DNA from: Candidatus Moanabacter tarae
GTDB lineage: Bacteria > Verrucomicrobiota > Verrucomicrobiia > Opitutales > UBA2987
Length of the DNA: 64,000 nt
Direction of reading: 5' to 3'
Assembly (NCBI GenBank): GCA_003226295.1
Contig: CP029803.1
Location: forward strand, 2,423,001 to 2,487,000
Below, piece by piece: positions 54,029 through 62,960 of the stretch. Position 1 is the first letter of the stretch; every line of letters begins with the position of its first letter. The translations under genes were made by a program, and so were the position numbers. The notes beneath the pieces are model-generated. The model was not told the origin of the DNA and searched no databases. It was given only the letters and a program-made list of their open reading frames with translations.

Positions 54029-55771
54029 ATGGATAAGAACAGCATTGCTGATATTTTCCGTGATGTGGGAGTGCTTCTTGAGCTGAAAGGAGAGAACGCA
54101 TTTAAGATCCGAGCCTATCAATCTGGTGCTCGAACTCTTGAAAGTCTGGAGGAAGAACTTTCGGTTTTAATTGCGGAAGACCGTCTAACGGATGTTAAAG
54201 GAATTGGGAAGGCATTAGCGGATAAAGTCTGCATACTTCACGGAGAAGGGGTTCTTCCATTTTATGAGGATTTGAGAGCATCTGTTCCGGATGGGCTAAT
54301 CAACATGCTGGAAATTGCCGGCTTGGGAGCCAAGAAAATCAGAGCATTGTATGAGGCCTTGGGAGTTGATTCAATTGAGAAATTGGAAAAGGCTTGCCGG
54401 GAAGGGAGAGTCGCGTCGATTGCGGGTTTCGGAGCTAAGTCCGAAGAGAAGATTCTCATTGGCATCCGGAATCGGGAAGTCTACAGCAAGCGACACATCT
54501 GGTGGGATGCATTCGAGGTTGCCCAATCGATTCTGGAGGGTCTGAGAAAACTCCCGGCAGTTAAGAGGGCGGAACATGCAGGAAGTTTGCGTCGTGGTCT
54601 GGAGACAGTCGGAGATCTCGATCTCATCGTGGCCTCGGCTGATCCTTTGCCTATAATGAACTGGTTTATTCGCCAGAAGACGGTTGCGGAAGTCACTGCA
54701 ATAGGGGAGACGAAATCGAGTGTTCGATTGCATGGCGGTTTACAGGCGGATCTTCGGATCGTGCCTGAGGTCCAGTTTTGCTATGCTTTACATCATTTCA
54801 CCGGCTCTAAGGAACATAATGTATTGCTGAGGCAGCGGGCTCTGAGGCAGGGCTACAGCCTGAGCGAATGGGGGATTACCAGCAAGTCAGAAGAGGATGG
54901 TGAAAGGGAATGTGGATTCGATGCTGCGCCTGAGTCAGAGAAAGAGTTATTTGAGTTCTTCGGATTAGATTTCATTCCTCCAGAATTGCGGGAGGGTACA
55001 TCTGAGATCGAGGAAGCGGAAAACCCCCCCCTTCCCAACCTGATTCGAAACGAGGATCTTAAGGGTGTCTTTCACAACCATACCACGGATTCAGATGGGC
55101 ATAATACTCTCGAGGAGATGGTTGAGATGGCAGAGCGGATAGGATGGGAGTATATAGGTATTGCCGATCATTCCAAGGCAAGCTTTCAAGCAAATGGAAT
55201 GAACGAAGGCCGACTTGCCAATCAGGTTGAATCGATCAGAGAGTTGAATCAGTCAGGGAAGTATAGGATTCATGTCTACACTGGAGTAGAGTGTGACATC
55301 CTCCCAGATGGAGAGTTGGACTTTGATGACGACATACTCGAGGAGTTGGATTATGTTGTCGTCTCCGTGCATTCATCTTTTTCCCAAAGCCGGGAAGCAA
55401 TGACATCGCGTATCATTAAGGCTATAGAACATCCATCTGCAACAATGTTAGGTCATATAACGGGACGCGTCCTCTCGCGACGAGAAGGTTACCGTGTTGA
55501 TCAGGAAAAAGTGATCGATGCGGCGGCGGCAAACGGTAAAATTATCGAGTTGAACGCGAATCCGCATCGCCTCGATATGGACTGGCGGCTTTGGAGGAAA
55601 GCTGCCGAAAAAGGAGTGCTTTGCGCCATCAACCCGGATGCGCACAGTGCTGATGGACTGTGCTATTATCGTGCTGGCGTGACTGCGGCTCGAAAGGGAT
55701 GGCTTAAGGCGGACAACGTGCTCAACACCTGGACTAGAAAGAGAGTCTCCGAATACCTGAAATTGGGGTGA
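54029..55771 (+). CDS. polX: DNA polymerase X family protein with PHP domain
   Basis: A 580-residue bacterial PolX, a repair polymerase fused to a PHP 3'-5' exonuclease. From the N-terminus come helix-hairpin-helix repeats ([37 protein letters not shown]), the palm with Asp196 and Asp198 (GDLDLIVA) and a third Asp in ADLRIV, then the PHP domain starting at His349-x-His351 ([11 protein letters not shown]) with GIADHSK and later [12 protein letters not shown]. It works in gap filling and base-excision repair. ATG 54029 is chosen over the upstream frame start at 53975. Confidence 0.93.
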   Translation: MDKNSIADIFRDVGVLLELKGENAFKIRAYQSGARTLESLEEELSVLIAEDRLTDVKGIGKALADKVCILHGEGVLPFYEDLRASVPDGLINMLEIAGLGAKKIRALYEALGVDSIEKLEKACREGRVASIAGFGAKSEEKILIGIRNREVYSKRHIWWDAFEVAQSILEGLRKLPAVKRAEHAGSLRRGLETVGDLDLIVASADPLPIMNWFIRQKTVAEVTAIGETKSSVRLHGGLQADLRIVPEVQFCYALHHFTGSKEHNVLLRQRALRQGYSLSEWGITSKSEEDGERECGFDAAPESEKELFEFFGLDFIPPELREGTSEIEEAENPPLPNLIRNEDLKGVFHNHTTDSDGHNTLEEMVEMAERIGWEYIGIADHSKASFQANGMNEGRLANQVESIRELNQSGKYRIHVYTGVECDILPDGELDFDDDILEELDYVVVSVHSSFSQSREAMTSRIIKAIEHPSATMLGHITGRVLSRREGYRVDQEKVIDAAAANGKIIELNANPHRLDMDWRLWRKAAEKGVLCAINPDAHSADGLCYYRAGVTAARKGWLKADNVLNTWTRKRVSEYLKLG

Positions 55772-55951
55772 AAGATACCGTTGGATCAAAGCCGAATTGA
55801 GCAGTCGATTTCAGATCATTACCACTACTCATTCATAGAAAAACCCTTAAGGATTTCCAAAGGCTGATTTTTCTCTTTTCAAAAATTCTTATTCGGTTTA
55901 GCTTAAGTATCCATGAGGGTAGTCTTTTTCACCCTCAAACGTGAAAGATTC

Positions 55952-56245
55952 ATGAAATTGCCCATACTTTCTCGTGTCGCTTACCTTTCACTTATCTGTC
56001 TGCTGATTTCAGTCTTTTCTTACTCAGCTGTGATAATTGTTAGAACCGCCCGTGAGCACGAGAGTTACTCCCAGCGGGAACGGGATTATCAAAAGAAGGC
56101 CGCAGCTGCTCAGAAAGAAGTGAAGAGCAAAGAAGAACACCTCCATCGAATGCAATCTGATTCCAAATACTTGGAAGAGGTCATTCGTATGCGATTGGGA
56201 TACGCGAGAAGCAACGAATATATATTTCATTTTGAGTCAAAATGA
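55952..56245 (+). CDS. FtsB/DivIC-like septum protein
   Basis: A 97-residue bitopic protein. One N-terminal membrane helix (about 8-35) is followed by a coiled coil (EYSQRERDYQKKAAAAQKEVKSKEE region) and the C-terminal YLEEVIRMRLGYARSNEYIFHFE, the typical end of the FtsB/DivIC family. These proteins join FtsL and FtsQ in the cell division complex. The frame extends to an ATG at 55913 (13 more residues); neither start has a strong Shine-Dalgarno sequence. It precedes the UDP-sugar pyrophosphorylase gene by 39 bases, in the same direction. Confidence 0.82.
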   Translation: MKLPILSRVAYLSLICLLISVFSYSAVIIVRTAREHESYSQRERDYQKKAAAAQKEVKSKEEHLHRMQSDSKYLEEVIRMRLGYARSNEYIFHFESK

Positions 56246-56284
56246 GGGCGTGCAAGGTAGGATCACTGCCTTAGCACCTCGAGA

Positions 56285-57715
56285 ATGAATGATTTTGCGG
56301 CATTGAGAGCGCGGTTTGCACGAGGTGGCCAATCCCAAGTTTTCCGATTCTGGGATCGGCTAGACCAGCGTGAAAAAGAGTTGCTGATTGGACAGACCAA
56401 GAAAATCGATTTGGAAAAAATCGTTGGGCTGACTTCGGGACTTACATTGCAGGAAGAAGAGGAAAAAATCGAAAATGCCGAAATCCGGCCGGCTCCCTCG
56501 ATTGCCCATCCTAAAAACGGCGGCAATCCAAGAGTGTGGACGAGGGCGCGGACTGTTGGAGAAGAGGCACTTAGCTGTTCAAAGGTTGGCGTTTTGACTG
56601 TGGCTGGGGGACAGGGCACCCGCTTTGGTTATGATGGACCGAAGGGAACCTACCCAATTTCTCCCTTAACAGGTAAGTCTTTTTTTGAAATATTTGCAGA
56701 GAAGATCAGATATGCTCAAGAAGCCTATCAAACCAAGATACCTTGGTTCATTATGACTAGCAGAGAGAATCATGAGGAAACAGCGAGGTTCTTTCACGAT
56801 AACGACAACTTCCAGCTTTTTCCGGAAGATGTGTTTTTATTTGAACAAGGAGAAATGCCCTCAGTCGATTTCGAGGGAAAGATCCTACTCGAAGATGCTG
56901 GATGCATCGCTATGAATCCTGATGGGCACGGTGGTTCCCTTCGGGCTTTAGTCCAAAGTGGCGCGGTTGAGCGGATGCGGCAAAAAGGTGTCGAAATAAT
57001 TAGCTATTTCCAGATCGATAATCCTCTCGCTAACGTGGCTGATCCCGCCTTTGTCGGCTTTCACATCGAACATGGTTCAGAGTTCTCAAGCAAAATGGTG
57101 ACAAAAACGTGTCCGGAAGAAAAGGTGGGACTTTTTTGTCTGGTAAGGGACCGTCTTAGGGTAATTGAGTATAGTGATTTAGCAGAGGAGGTTGCCGTAA
57201 AGCGTGATATAGAAGGTTGTCTCATTAACCGGGCGGGTAGTGTGGCGATTCATCTTTTGTCGCGTGGGTTTGTAGAGGAAATTGGCGGGAGCTTCGGGTC
57301 TGAGGTGTGCCTGCCTTTTCATCAAGCGAGAAAGAAAGTGGCTATAATCGATGAAAATGGGGAAAAGTTCGAGCCCGAACAGCCTAACGCGGTAAAGTTC
57401 GAGATGTTTATTTTCGACGCGATCTTATTTGCCAAGAATCCCATTGTAGTTGAGACACTGCGCTGCGAGGAATTCAGTCCGGTGAAAAATTTGGAGGGTC
57501 TTGATTCGGCTGAGTTCTATCGCGCCCAGCAGCTTCGACTATGGGCGCAGTGGCTAAAAAGGGTGGGGGTCGATCTTCCTTGTGACTCGACCGGTTTGCC
57601 ATCGATCCGCATTGAGATAAGTCCGCTGTTTGCGTCTACCGAGGAGCAATTCGTTGAAAAGTGGCGGGAAATTCAGACGAAGCCGAAGGTGGAGGACGGG
57701 GCTTATATAGAATGA
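56285..57715 (+). CDS. UDP-sugar pyrophosphorylase (UDPGP / UAP1-like)
   Basis: A 476-residue eukaryotic-type UDP-sugar pyrophosphorylase that makes UDP-N-acetylglucosamine or UDP-glucose from UTP and sugar 1-phosphate. The N-terminal nucleotide-binding motif is GGQGTRFG (108-115) with Lys120 in GPKG. MNPDGHGGSLRAL, YFQIDNPLAN and EMFIFDAI follow as in the UAP1 branch. This eukaryote-like form is common in Verrucomicrobiota and Planctomycetes. It lies 21 bases before a phosphosugar mutase that can supply sugar 1-phosphate. Confidence 0.92.
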   Translation: MNDFAALRARFARGGQSQVFRFWDRLDQREKELLIGQTKKIDLEKIVGLTSGLTLQEEEEKIENAEIRPAPSIAHPKNGGNPRVWTRARTVGEEALSCSKVGVLTVAGGQGTRFGYDGPKGTYPISPLTGKSFFEIFAEKIRYAQEAYQTKIPWFIMTSRENHEETARFFHDNDNFQLFPEDVFLFEQGEMPSVDFEGKILLEDAGCIAMNPDGHGGSLRALVQSGAVERMRQKGVEIISYFQIDNPLANVADPAFVGFHIEHGSEFSSKMVTKTCPEEKVGLFCLVRDRLRVIEYSDLAEEVAVKRDIEGCLINRAGSVAIHLLSRGFVEEIGGSFGSEVCLPFHQARKKVAIIDENGEKFEPEQPNAVKFEMFIFDAILFAKNPIVVETLRCEEFSPVKNLEGLDSAEFYRAQQLRLWAQWLKRVGVDLPCDSTGLPSIRIEISPLFASTEEQFVEKWREIQTKPKVEDGAYIE

Positions 57716-57736
57716 GTTTGTTAAGCTGAAAAGAGG

Positions 57737-59713
57737 ATGAAATTGAAGGATACTATTATCGAAAGAGTGAAGAAAGCAGGGGAAGAGGGACACCTATTGT
57801 CTTCGGCGGTTGAGAATCTTCTCGACTGGTACGGTTTCGCTTCGTCCCTAGATTGGGCTTTCGACAGTATTGAAGAACTCGTCTCAGAGGCAGTATGGGA
57901 TGAAATCAACGATCGATTTTACAAGCAACTCGACTTCGGGACAGGCGGGATGCGCGGTCGCACCATTGGGAAGTTTGTAACAAAAAGGGAAAAGGGTCAC
58001 AATTCGAAAAGGGACACACTGGAACGTCCTGCTGTAGGGAGCGCTTTTTTAAACGACTTTAATGTTGTGCGCGCTACCATGGGTCTTTTCCGGTATAGCG
58101 ATTTGTATCTCCGTAAGCAAGCTGCTGCATTCACAACGCCAAAACTTATAATCGCTCACGACGTTAGACATTTCTCACGGCACTTCAGCGAGTTAGCTGC
58201 ATCAGTTTGGTCGCAACTTGGAGGTCAAGCCCTGGTATTTGACGGAGCAAGGTCAACGCCGCAGTTGAGTTTTACAGTGCGTCATCTTCAGGCTACAGCC
58301 GGGATTGTGATCACCGCCAGTCACAACCCTCCGCATGACAATGGCTACAAGGTGTACTTTTCCGATGGAGGCCAGGTTGTAGCGCCCCATGCAGATGGTA
58401 TCCTCGAGGAGGTTAATCAGATAGATTGGGGGGAGGTTCCTGACTTTTTAGGAAAAGAATTGGACCATGTTGTTGTACTGCCGAAAGATCTGGATGAAGT
58501 TTATCTAGACTCCTTGGAAGAGAATGTAATCGATTCAGCCCTTTTACGGACACAGGCGCCAACAATTGTCTATACTCCTATCCATGGGACCGGAGGGATA
58601 GTGTCTGTTCCTTTGTTGGAACGCTTCGGGGTGAATGTGATTCCAGTCGAGGAGCAGGATACATTCGATCCTGATTTTTCAACGGTTAGTTCACCAAATC
58701 CGGAGAGTAAAGAAGCACTTCAGTTGGGAATCGAGCTGGGTCGACAGGTTGGCGCTGATGCAGTAATTGGAACTGATCCGGACTGTGATCGCATGGGCGT
58801 GGCGGTTCGCAAATCAGACGGGAATTTTCAACTACTAACGGGTAATGTTATTGGTTCTCTTCTAGCTGAGTATCGAATACGGAAACTCAAGGAGGTGGGA
58901 ATCCTGCCGATAACTGGTACTCGTTCAGCGGCCCTTATAAAGACATTTGTTACAACCCCACTCCAGGCGACAATTGCGGAACAACATGGGTTGAAAGTAA
59001 TCAACACCTTGACCGGATTTAAGTACATCGGGGAGAAAATTTTCGACTATGAGAAAATGCTTCTTTCACGGTTGCGATCAGAGAAGGGAATCAATTTAGA
59101 TTATAATCGCAGCGATTTTCGTCGCCGTTCCGAGCTTCTCTTGAAATACAGTACTTTTTATGTGTTTGGGGCAGAGGAAAGTTACGGTTACCTGGCAAGC
59201 GATAGGGTCCGAGATAAAGATGGAAATGCTGCAGCCTTGATGTTTTGTGAGCTGCTAGCCTTTTTGAAGTCTAGTGGTCTCACTTTGGCAGACTTTCTCG
59301 ATGAGATCTACATGAGATATGGTTACTATATTGAGGATCTCCTCAATATAGCTTTCGAGGGAGCAGCCGGCACTAGTAAGATTACCAGGATACTTGATTC
59401 TTATCGAAGTGATCCTCCCGCGAAGATAGGTGAATACAATATAATTGAATTCACTGATTTTGGAGTTGATGAAATTGAGGATGCCGACGGGAAACCAATA
59501 CCCCGTCAAGATTTGTTTCTCTTGAGACTGGACAACGAGTATTCATACGCGGTCCGCGGAAGCGGAACCGAACCGAAGATAAAATTCTATCTGTTTGGGC
59601 AAGAGAATGTCAACGAACCTGCCGATCTGGTTGTAGTTAAGAAGAGAACCGCACGGACCATCAAAGAGATCAAAAAGGCGGTAGAAAAGGATGCCCAAGA
59701 GCGGGCGGGTTGA
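57737..59713 (+). CDS. phosphohexose mutase (phosphoglucomutase/phosphomannomutase)
   Basis: A 658-residue alpha-D-phosphohexomutase that moves phosphate between C6 and C1 of hexoses. The phosphoserine is Ser195 (TASHNPPHDNGYK), the Mg2+ loop is Asp347-x-Asp349-x-Asp351 (GTDPDCDRMG), the sugar loop is EESYG, and the phosphate-binding loop is GSGTEPKIKFY. It has about 80 more residues than the usual 570-580. It pairs with the preceding pyrophosphorylase, 21 bases away, in nucleotide-sugar supply. It converges with queF. Confidence 0.93.
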   Translation: MKLKDTIIERVKKAGEEGHLLSSAVENLLDWYGFASSLDWAFDSIEELVSEAVWDEINDRFYKQLDFGTGGMRGRTIGKFVTKREKGHNSKRDTLERPAVGSAFLNDFNVVRATMGLFRYSDLYLRKQAAAFTTPKLIIAHDVRHFSRHFSELAASVWSQLGGQALVFDGARSTPQLSFTVRHLQATAGIVITASHNPPHDNGYKVYFSDGGQVVAPHADGILEEVNQIDWGEVPDFLGKELDHVVVLPKDLDEVYLDSLEENVIDSALLRTQAPTIVYTPIHGTGGIVSVPLLERFGVNVIPVEEQDTFDPDFSTVSSPNPESKEALQLGIELGRQVGADAVIGTDPDCDRMGVAVRKSDGNFQLLTGNVIGSLLAEYRIRKLKEVGILPITGTRSAALIKTFVTTPLQATIAEQHGLKVINTLTGFKYIGEKIFDYEKMLLSRLRSEKGINLDYNRSDFRRRSELLLKYSTFYVFGAEESYGYLASDRVRDKDGNAAALMFCELLAFLKSSGLTLADFLDEIYMRYGYYIEDLLNIAFEGAAGTSKITRILDSYRSDPPAKIGEYNIIEFTDFGVDEIEDADGKPIPRQDLFLLRLDNEYSYAVRGSGTEPKIKFYLFGQENVNEPADLVVVKKRTARTIKEIKKAVEKDAQERAG

Positions 59714-59756
59714 GTGAATAGAGAGCCTGATTGCTATCTTGTGCCAAGATTGTTGA

Positions 59757-60170
59757 TTACTTTCCCTTGTGTTCAGCGTGTACCTTTATAGAGATACCTC
59801 CCCTAGAATTGAATTTGGCGAGGACTTCACACCATCTCGGTTTCAGTGCCTTAACAAGATCGTCCAGGATGATATTGGCCAGATGTTCATGAAAGATGCC
59901 TTCGGATCGGAAGCTCCAAAGATAGAGTTTGAGGCTTTTTGACTCTACGATTCGTTTGTTAGGTACGTAGCGAACTTCAATGCGGGCAAAATCCGGTTGA
60001 CCAGTGACAGGGCAAAGGCAGGTGAACTCATTTGATTCAAGGGTAACCATGTAGTCTCGTCCCGGGTGCTTATTGGGGAATGTCTCAAGACTGCGAGCTG
60101 GCTTGGTAGTGCTACCCCCTAAAATCGACAGGTTCTTAACATCTGTTTTAGTGGTGTGTTTATGTGTCAT
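59757..60170 (-). CDS. queF: NADPH-dependent 7-cyano-7-deazaguanine reductase
   Basis: A 137-residue unimodular QueF that reduces preQ0 to preQ1 in queuosine synthesis. The catalytic Cys53 lies in TCLCPVTGQPDFA, followed by Asp60, the substrate Glu76 in VESKSLKLYL, and FRSEGIFHEHLAN. It is close to the usual 130-165 residues. GAGG at 60180-60183 gives a good ribosome binding site. It stands alone, without other que genes. Confidence 0.93.
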   Translation of the reverse strand: MTHKHTTKTDVKNLSILGGSTTKPARSLETFPNKHPGRDYMVTLESNEFTCLCPVTGQPDFARIEVRYVPNKRIVESKSLKLYLWSFRSEGIFHEHLANIILDDLVKALKPRWCEVLAKFNSRGGISIKVHAEHKGK

Positions 60171-60539
60171 GAGCTTACCTCATTTTAGATTGGGAATAGA
60201 TAACCTTTCATAAAGGACAGGCGATTCTTCAATGATTTGATATCATATTCTTTTGAGAACAGATGCAAGTTCGCGGAGCTGAGGGTATCAGCGAATTGGG
60301 TGGAAGTCCTGCCAGACGTAAGTAGCCCATAGCGCTGTTAATATCACCTCAATTTTCTATTATACTCTACCAAAGGTATCTGGTGACTTGTGGTTGCTTT
60401 AATCTATCCTCCCCCGGGTTTTGTTCGCTTGGCTTTTTGGTTAGTGGAATGATGATTCAGCGTGGACCGGCTGATTTTGCTGCTTGAGGCTCTGTGAGAA
60501 AATCCATTAGAAAGCCTATTTCTTCTATTAATTTCACCT
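60171..60539. other. divergent intergenic stretch
   Basis: This lies between the leftward queF and the rightward dehydrogenase gene. A hairpin-forming segment (TTCGC...GCGAA with inner CTG/CAG) occurs around 60270-60296. No preQ1 riboswitch consensus was recognised. Confidence 0.35.
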
Positions 60540-61538
60540 ATGATAACTAGACGCTTCACAATTCCCGAAATTCGCAGGATAGAAATAGAGGAATTTAAGA
60601 TCGAGGAGATTCCCGATGATGGTATCCTAATCGAGAACGAATTCACCGCTGTTTCGATTGGTACGGAAATCTATAATTGGACTATGGGAAGTGAACCGGG
60701 AGGCAAACCGATCTTTCCGAAAGCTACAGGTTATTGCAATGTCGGCCGAGTTTTAGAGGTAGGAGCAGCAGTTGAAGGAGTCTCAATTGGCGATCGAATT
60801 GCGGGACAGGGCATGCATGCTAGTCACAACATTCTTCGCGTTGCTTCAGGTTTCGTTAGAGTGCCTGATGAAGTCGAATCAAAATCGGCTGCCTTTATGA
60901 TAATGGCTGCTATTGCCCTGCGTGGGGTCCGCGTGGCTCGTATTCAGCTGGGCGAAACGGTTGTGGTCTTCGGTTTGGGACTGGTGGGACAGCTCTGTGC
61001 ACTTATAAGTCGTGTATCGGGTGGAGTCCCTGTAATCGGCGTCGACATCGACGATTTCAGAGTGAGTACCGCTGCCCAAAATAGCTGTGATCTCGCGATC
61101 AATCCGGATCAGGTCGATGATCTTAGGGCGGATATTTCAGAGATTTGTCCAGATGATGGCGCCAATGTAATTTTGGAGTGCACTGGGAAACCGATGGTTT
61201 ATCCGTTAGCAACCTCTCTTGCCTGTTTAGGAGGTCGCTTGGTGGCAGTAGGGTCTCCCCGGGGGACTGTAGAAATGGATTTTTTCCCGGATATCCATTG
61301 CCGAGAAGTCAGCATCTTTGGAGCTCACCAGGGGAGAACACCTAAACAAGACCACCTCTCCTACCGCTTCCATAGGGAAAGAGAGCGCCAATTAGTGATG
61401 GAGTTAATGGCTTCTGGACGATTACCGATTTCTAATCTAATTACTCATGAATTCGAGCCCAATGACTGCCAGAGAGTCTACACAATGCTGGCGGATAATC
61501 CGCAAAAAGTCCTTGGGGTGCTTTTTTGTTGGCAGTAG
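60540..61538 (+). CDS. medium-chain zinc-binding-type dehydrogenase (MDR)
   Basis: A 332-residue MDR-family oxidoreductase. The GroES-like N-terminal part (ENEFTAVSIGTEIYNW) lacks the catalytic zinc cysteine at the usual site, and the Rossmann motif is GLGLVG (145-150). ECTGKPMVYPLA and GSPRGTVEMDF follow. This resembles sugar/polyol or 2-desacetyl-bacteriochlorophyllide-type MDR subgroups. The substrate is unknown. Its end is followed by the broken metallophosphoesterase in the opposite direction. Confidence 0.87.
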   Translation: MITRRFTIPEIRRIEIEEFKIEEIPDDGILIENEFTAVSIGTEIYNWTMGSEPGGKPIFPKATGYCNVGRVLEVGAAVEGVSIGDRIAGQGMHASHNILRVASGFVRVPDEVESKSAAFMIMAAIALRGVRVARIQLGETVVVFGLGLVGQLCALISRVSGGVPVIGVDIDDFRVSTAAQNSCDLAINPDQVDDLRADISEICPDDGANVILECTGKPMVYPLATSLACLGGRLVAVGSPRGTVEMDFFPDIHCREVSIFGAHQGRTPKQDHLSYRFHRERERQLVMELMASGRLPISNLITHEFEPNDCQRVYTMLADNPQKVLGVLFCWQ

Positions 61539-61679
61539 CTTCCCGATAGGTGAACTATTTGTGAAACTGCCGCAGTTTTCGTATGAGGATGACTCCCATA
61601 GCCTTTCTCTCGATTGTTCAAAAACCTTTTTAACATGTGGGTCTTCCCGTCGAGTAGTAGTTCCCGGAGCAAAACTTGA

Positions 61680-62578
61680 TTACATTGGAAGAAAATCCAC
61701 CACTCGCATTGCCTTTTCGAAACCGGGAGCCCCGACGTATTGGACTGCAGTTGGTCCCATTGCATCTGTGTGGGGAAAATGAATATGACCGCAGAATACA
61801 GCGATCAAATTCCGGGCGGATGTTACTACGTTGACGAACTCCAGAGTTGATTCGAGATCATCTCCGGTGCCCCATTTTTCGCGGCTCTCCATATCCCAAT
61901 CAGGATCACCCATCAGAATATTACCAGATGCTAATGGGGTTTGAAAACGTGCCTGGGTGTCATTGCGCAAAGTGGGTAAACTTAATGGGACATGCATCAA
62001 CAGGACCGTAGGGATTGAGTTTTTGAGACTATCTTCTACCGCCCGGAGTTGTCCCTCTGTTACTTCGTAGGTTGAGTTATCGATTGTAAGCCATTGGATG
62101 CCCCCATCCGTGTAGCAGTTGAATGCTGGTTCACCATGATGCAAGGGCATTAGTAGAGGCCAGCTGGCTTCTCTTAACCCCGAGCGTCTACTCCAGGGAA
62201 GTACCAGTCATGGTTTCCAGCTGTATAAAGAATTGGAGTATTGAGGCCAATAAGGGCCTCGGTTACATGATCGAGATTGGCTTGGGATGGGAAATGTATA
62301 ATGTCTCCGGTGAGTGCCAGAAGATCAGGATTAAGACTTTGAACTTCGGCAATGACCTCGATAAAAGTCATTTCAGATGGGATTATCCTTCCGTTATCCG
62401 CTTTGCGTTTAGTTCGGAATGTCTCACACGAGCTTTGAGAGGCCTATTTGTATTCTGCATCCCGATTGTCAATAAGTGCAACATGGGTATCAGTGAGGTG
62501 TACCATTCGAATTGGCTTTGCTAGGCCTTCGAGGCGAATAGTCGCGGATTTGTTTGTCCAGGAATGGGTTGCTCGCAT
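61680..62578 (-). pseudogene. metallophosphoesterase (calcineurin-like), interrupted
   Basis: From ATG 62576-62578 the frame reads a metallophosphoesterase N-terminus (RMVHLTDTHVALIDNRD) and meets an in-frame TAG at 62444-62446. The same frame continues with LALTGDIIHFPSQ and AGNHDWYFPG, then stops at 62174. After a one-base shift in a run of four C (62178-62181) it goes on as LMPLHHGEPAFN, LLMHVPLS and CGHIHFPH, ending at 61680. All metal motifs (D-x-H, GD, GNHD, H, GH-x-H) survive. One stop and one frameshift would inactivate it, unless they are sequencing errors. Substrates of the family are phosphodiesters or phosphoproteins. Confidence 0.8.
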
Positions 62579-62960
62579 TCTGATGTGCCGAATCTTGAAT
62601 GATGATACGTGCGGAATGTCGATCTGATTCGTTCAATTCCCCTCTCAGGCTCTGTAGAGTAAGAGGGAAGCAATTCGATAATGCTTTAGGTTGTAGCGGC
62701 GAGGATGGAATAGGTCTTGAATGGGAGCAAGGCAATATACAAGAAGGGATTATGCTTTCACTTTTATACCGAGCCTGATACTTCAGATGCTCACTTCCTC
62801 AGGCATGTTCGAGTTGATTTTTGTTGATCTAATTTTAACTTGATTCAGCTGTTTTGTAAACAGATGGAAAGCGCGGATTGGAATTGAGTAAACGGTTATG
62901 TACATCTAATTACATCTTTCTCTCTCGAGATGGATGATGTTCCGAAGGTGAGTTAAGATT
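62579..62960. other. divergent intergenic stretch
   Basis: No gene is recognised. It separates the broken metallophosphoesterase from the enolase-superfamily gene and is AT-rich with no clear signals. Confidence 0.4.

Noticed and set aside
60171-60300. Possible preQ1 riboswitch before queF
   Set aside because: The bases upstream of queF do not show the compact preQ1 consensus; only a simple hairpin is seen.
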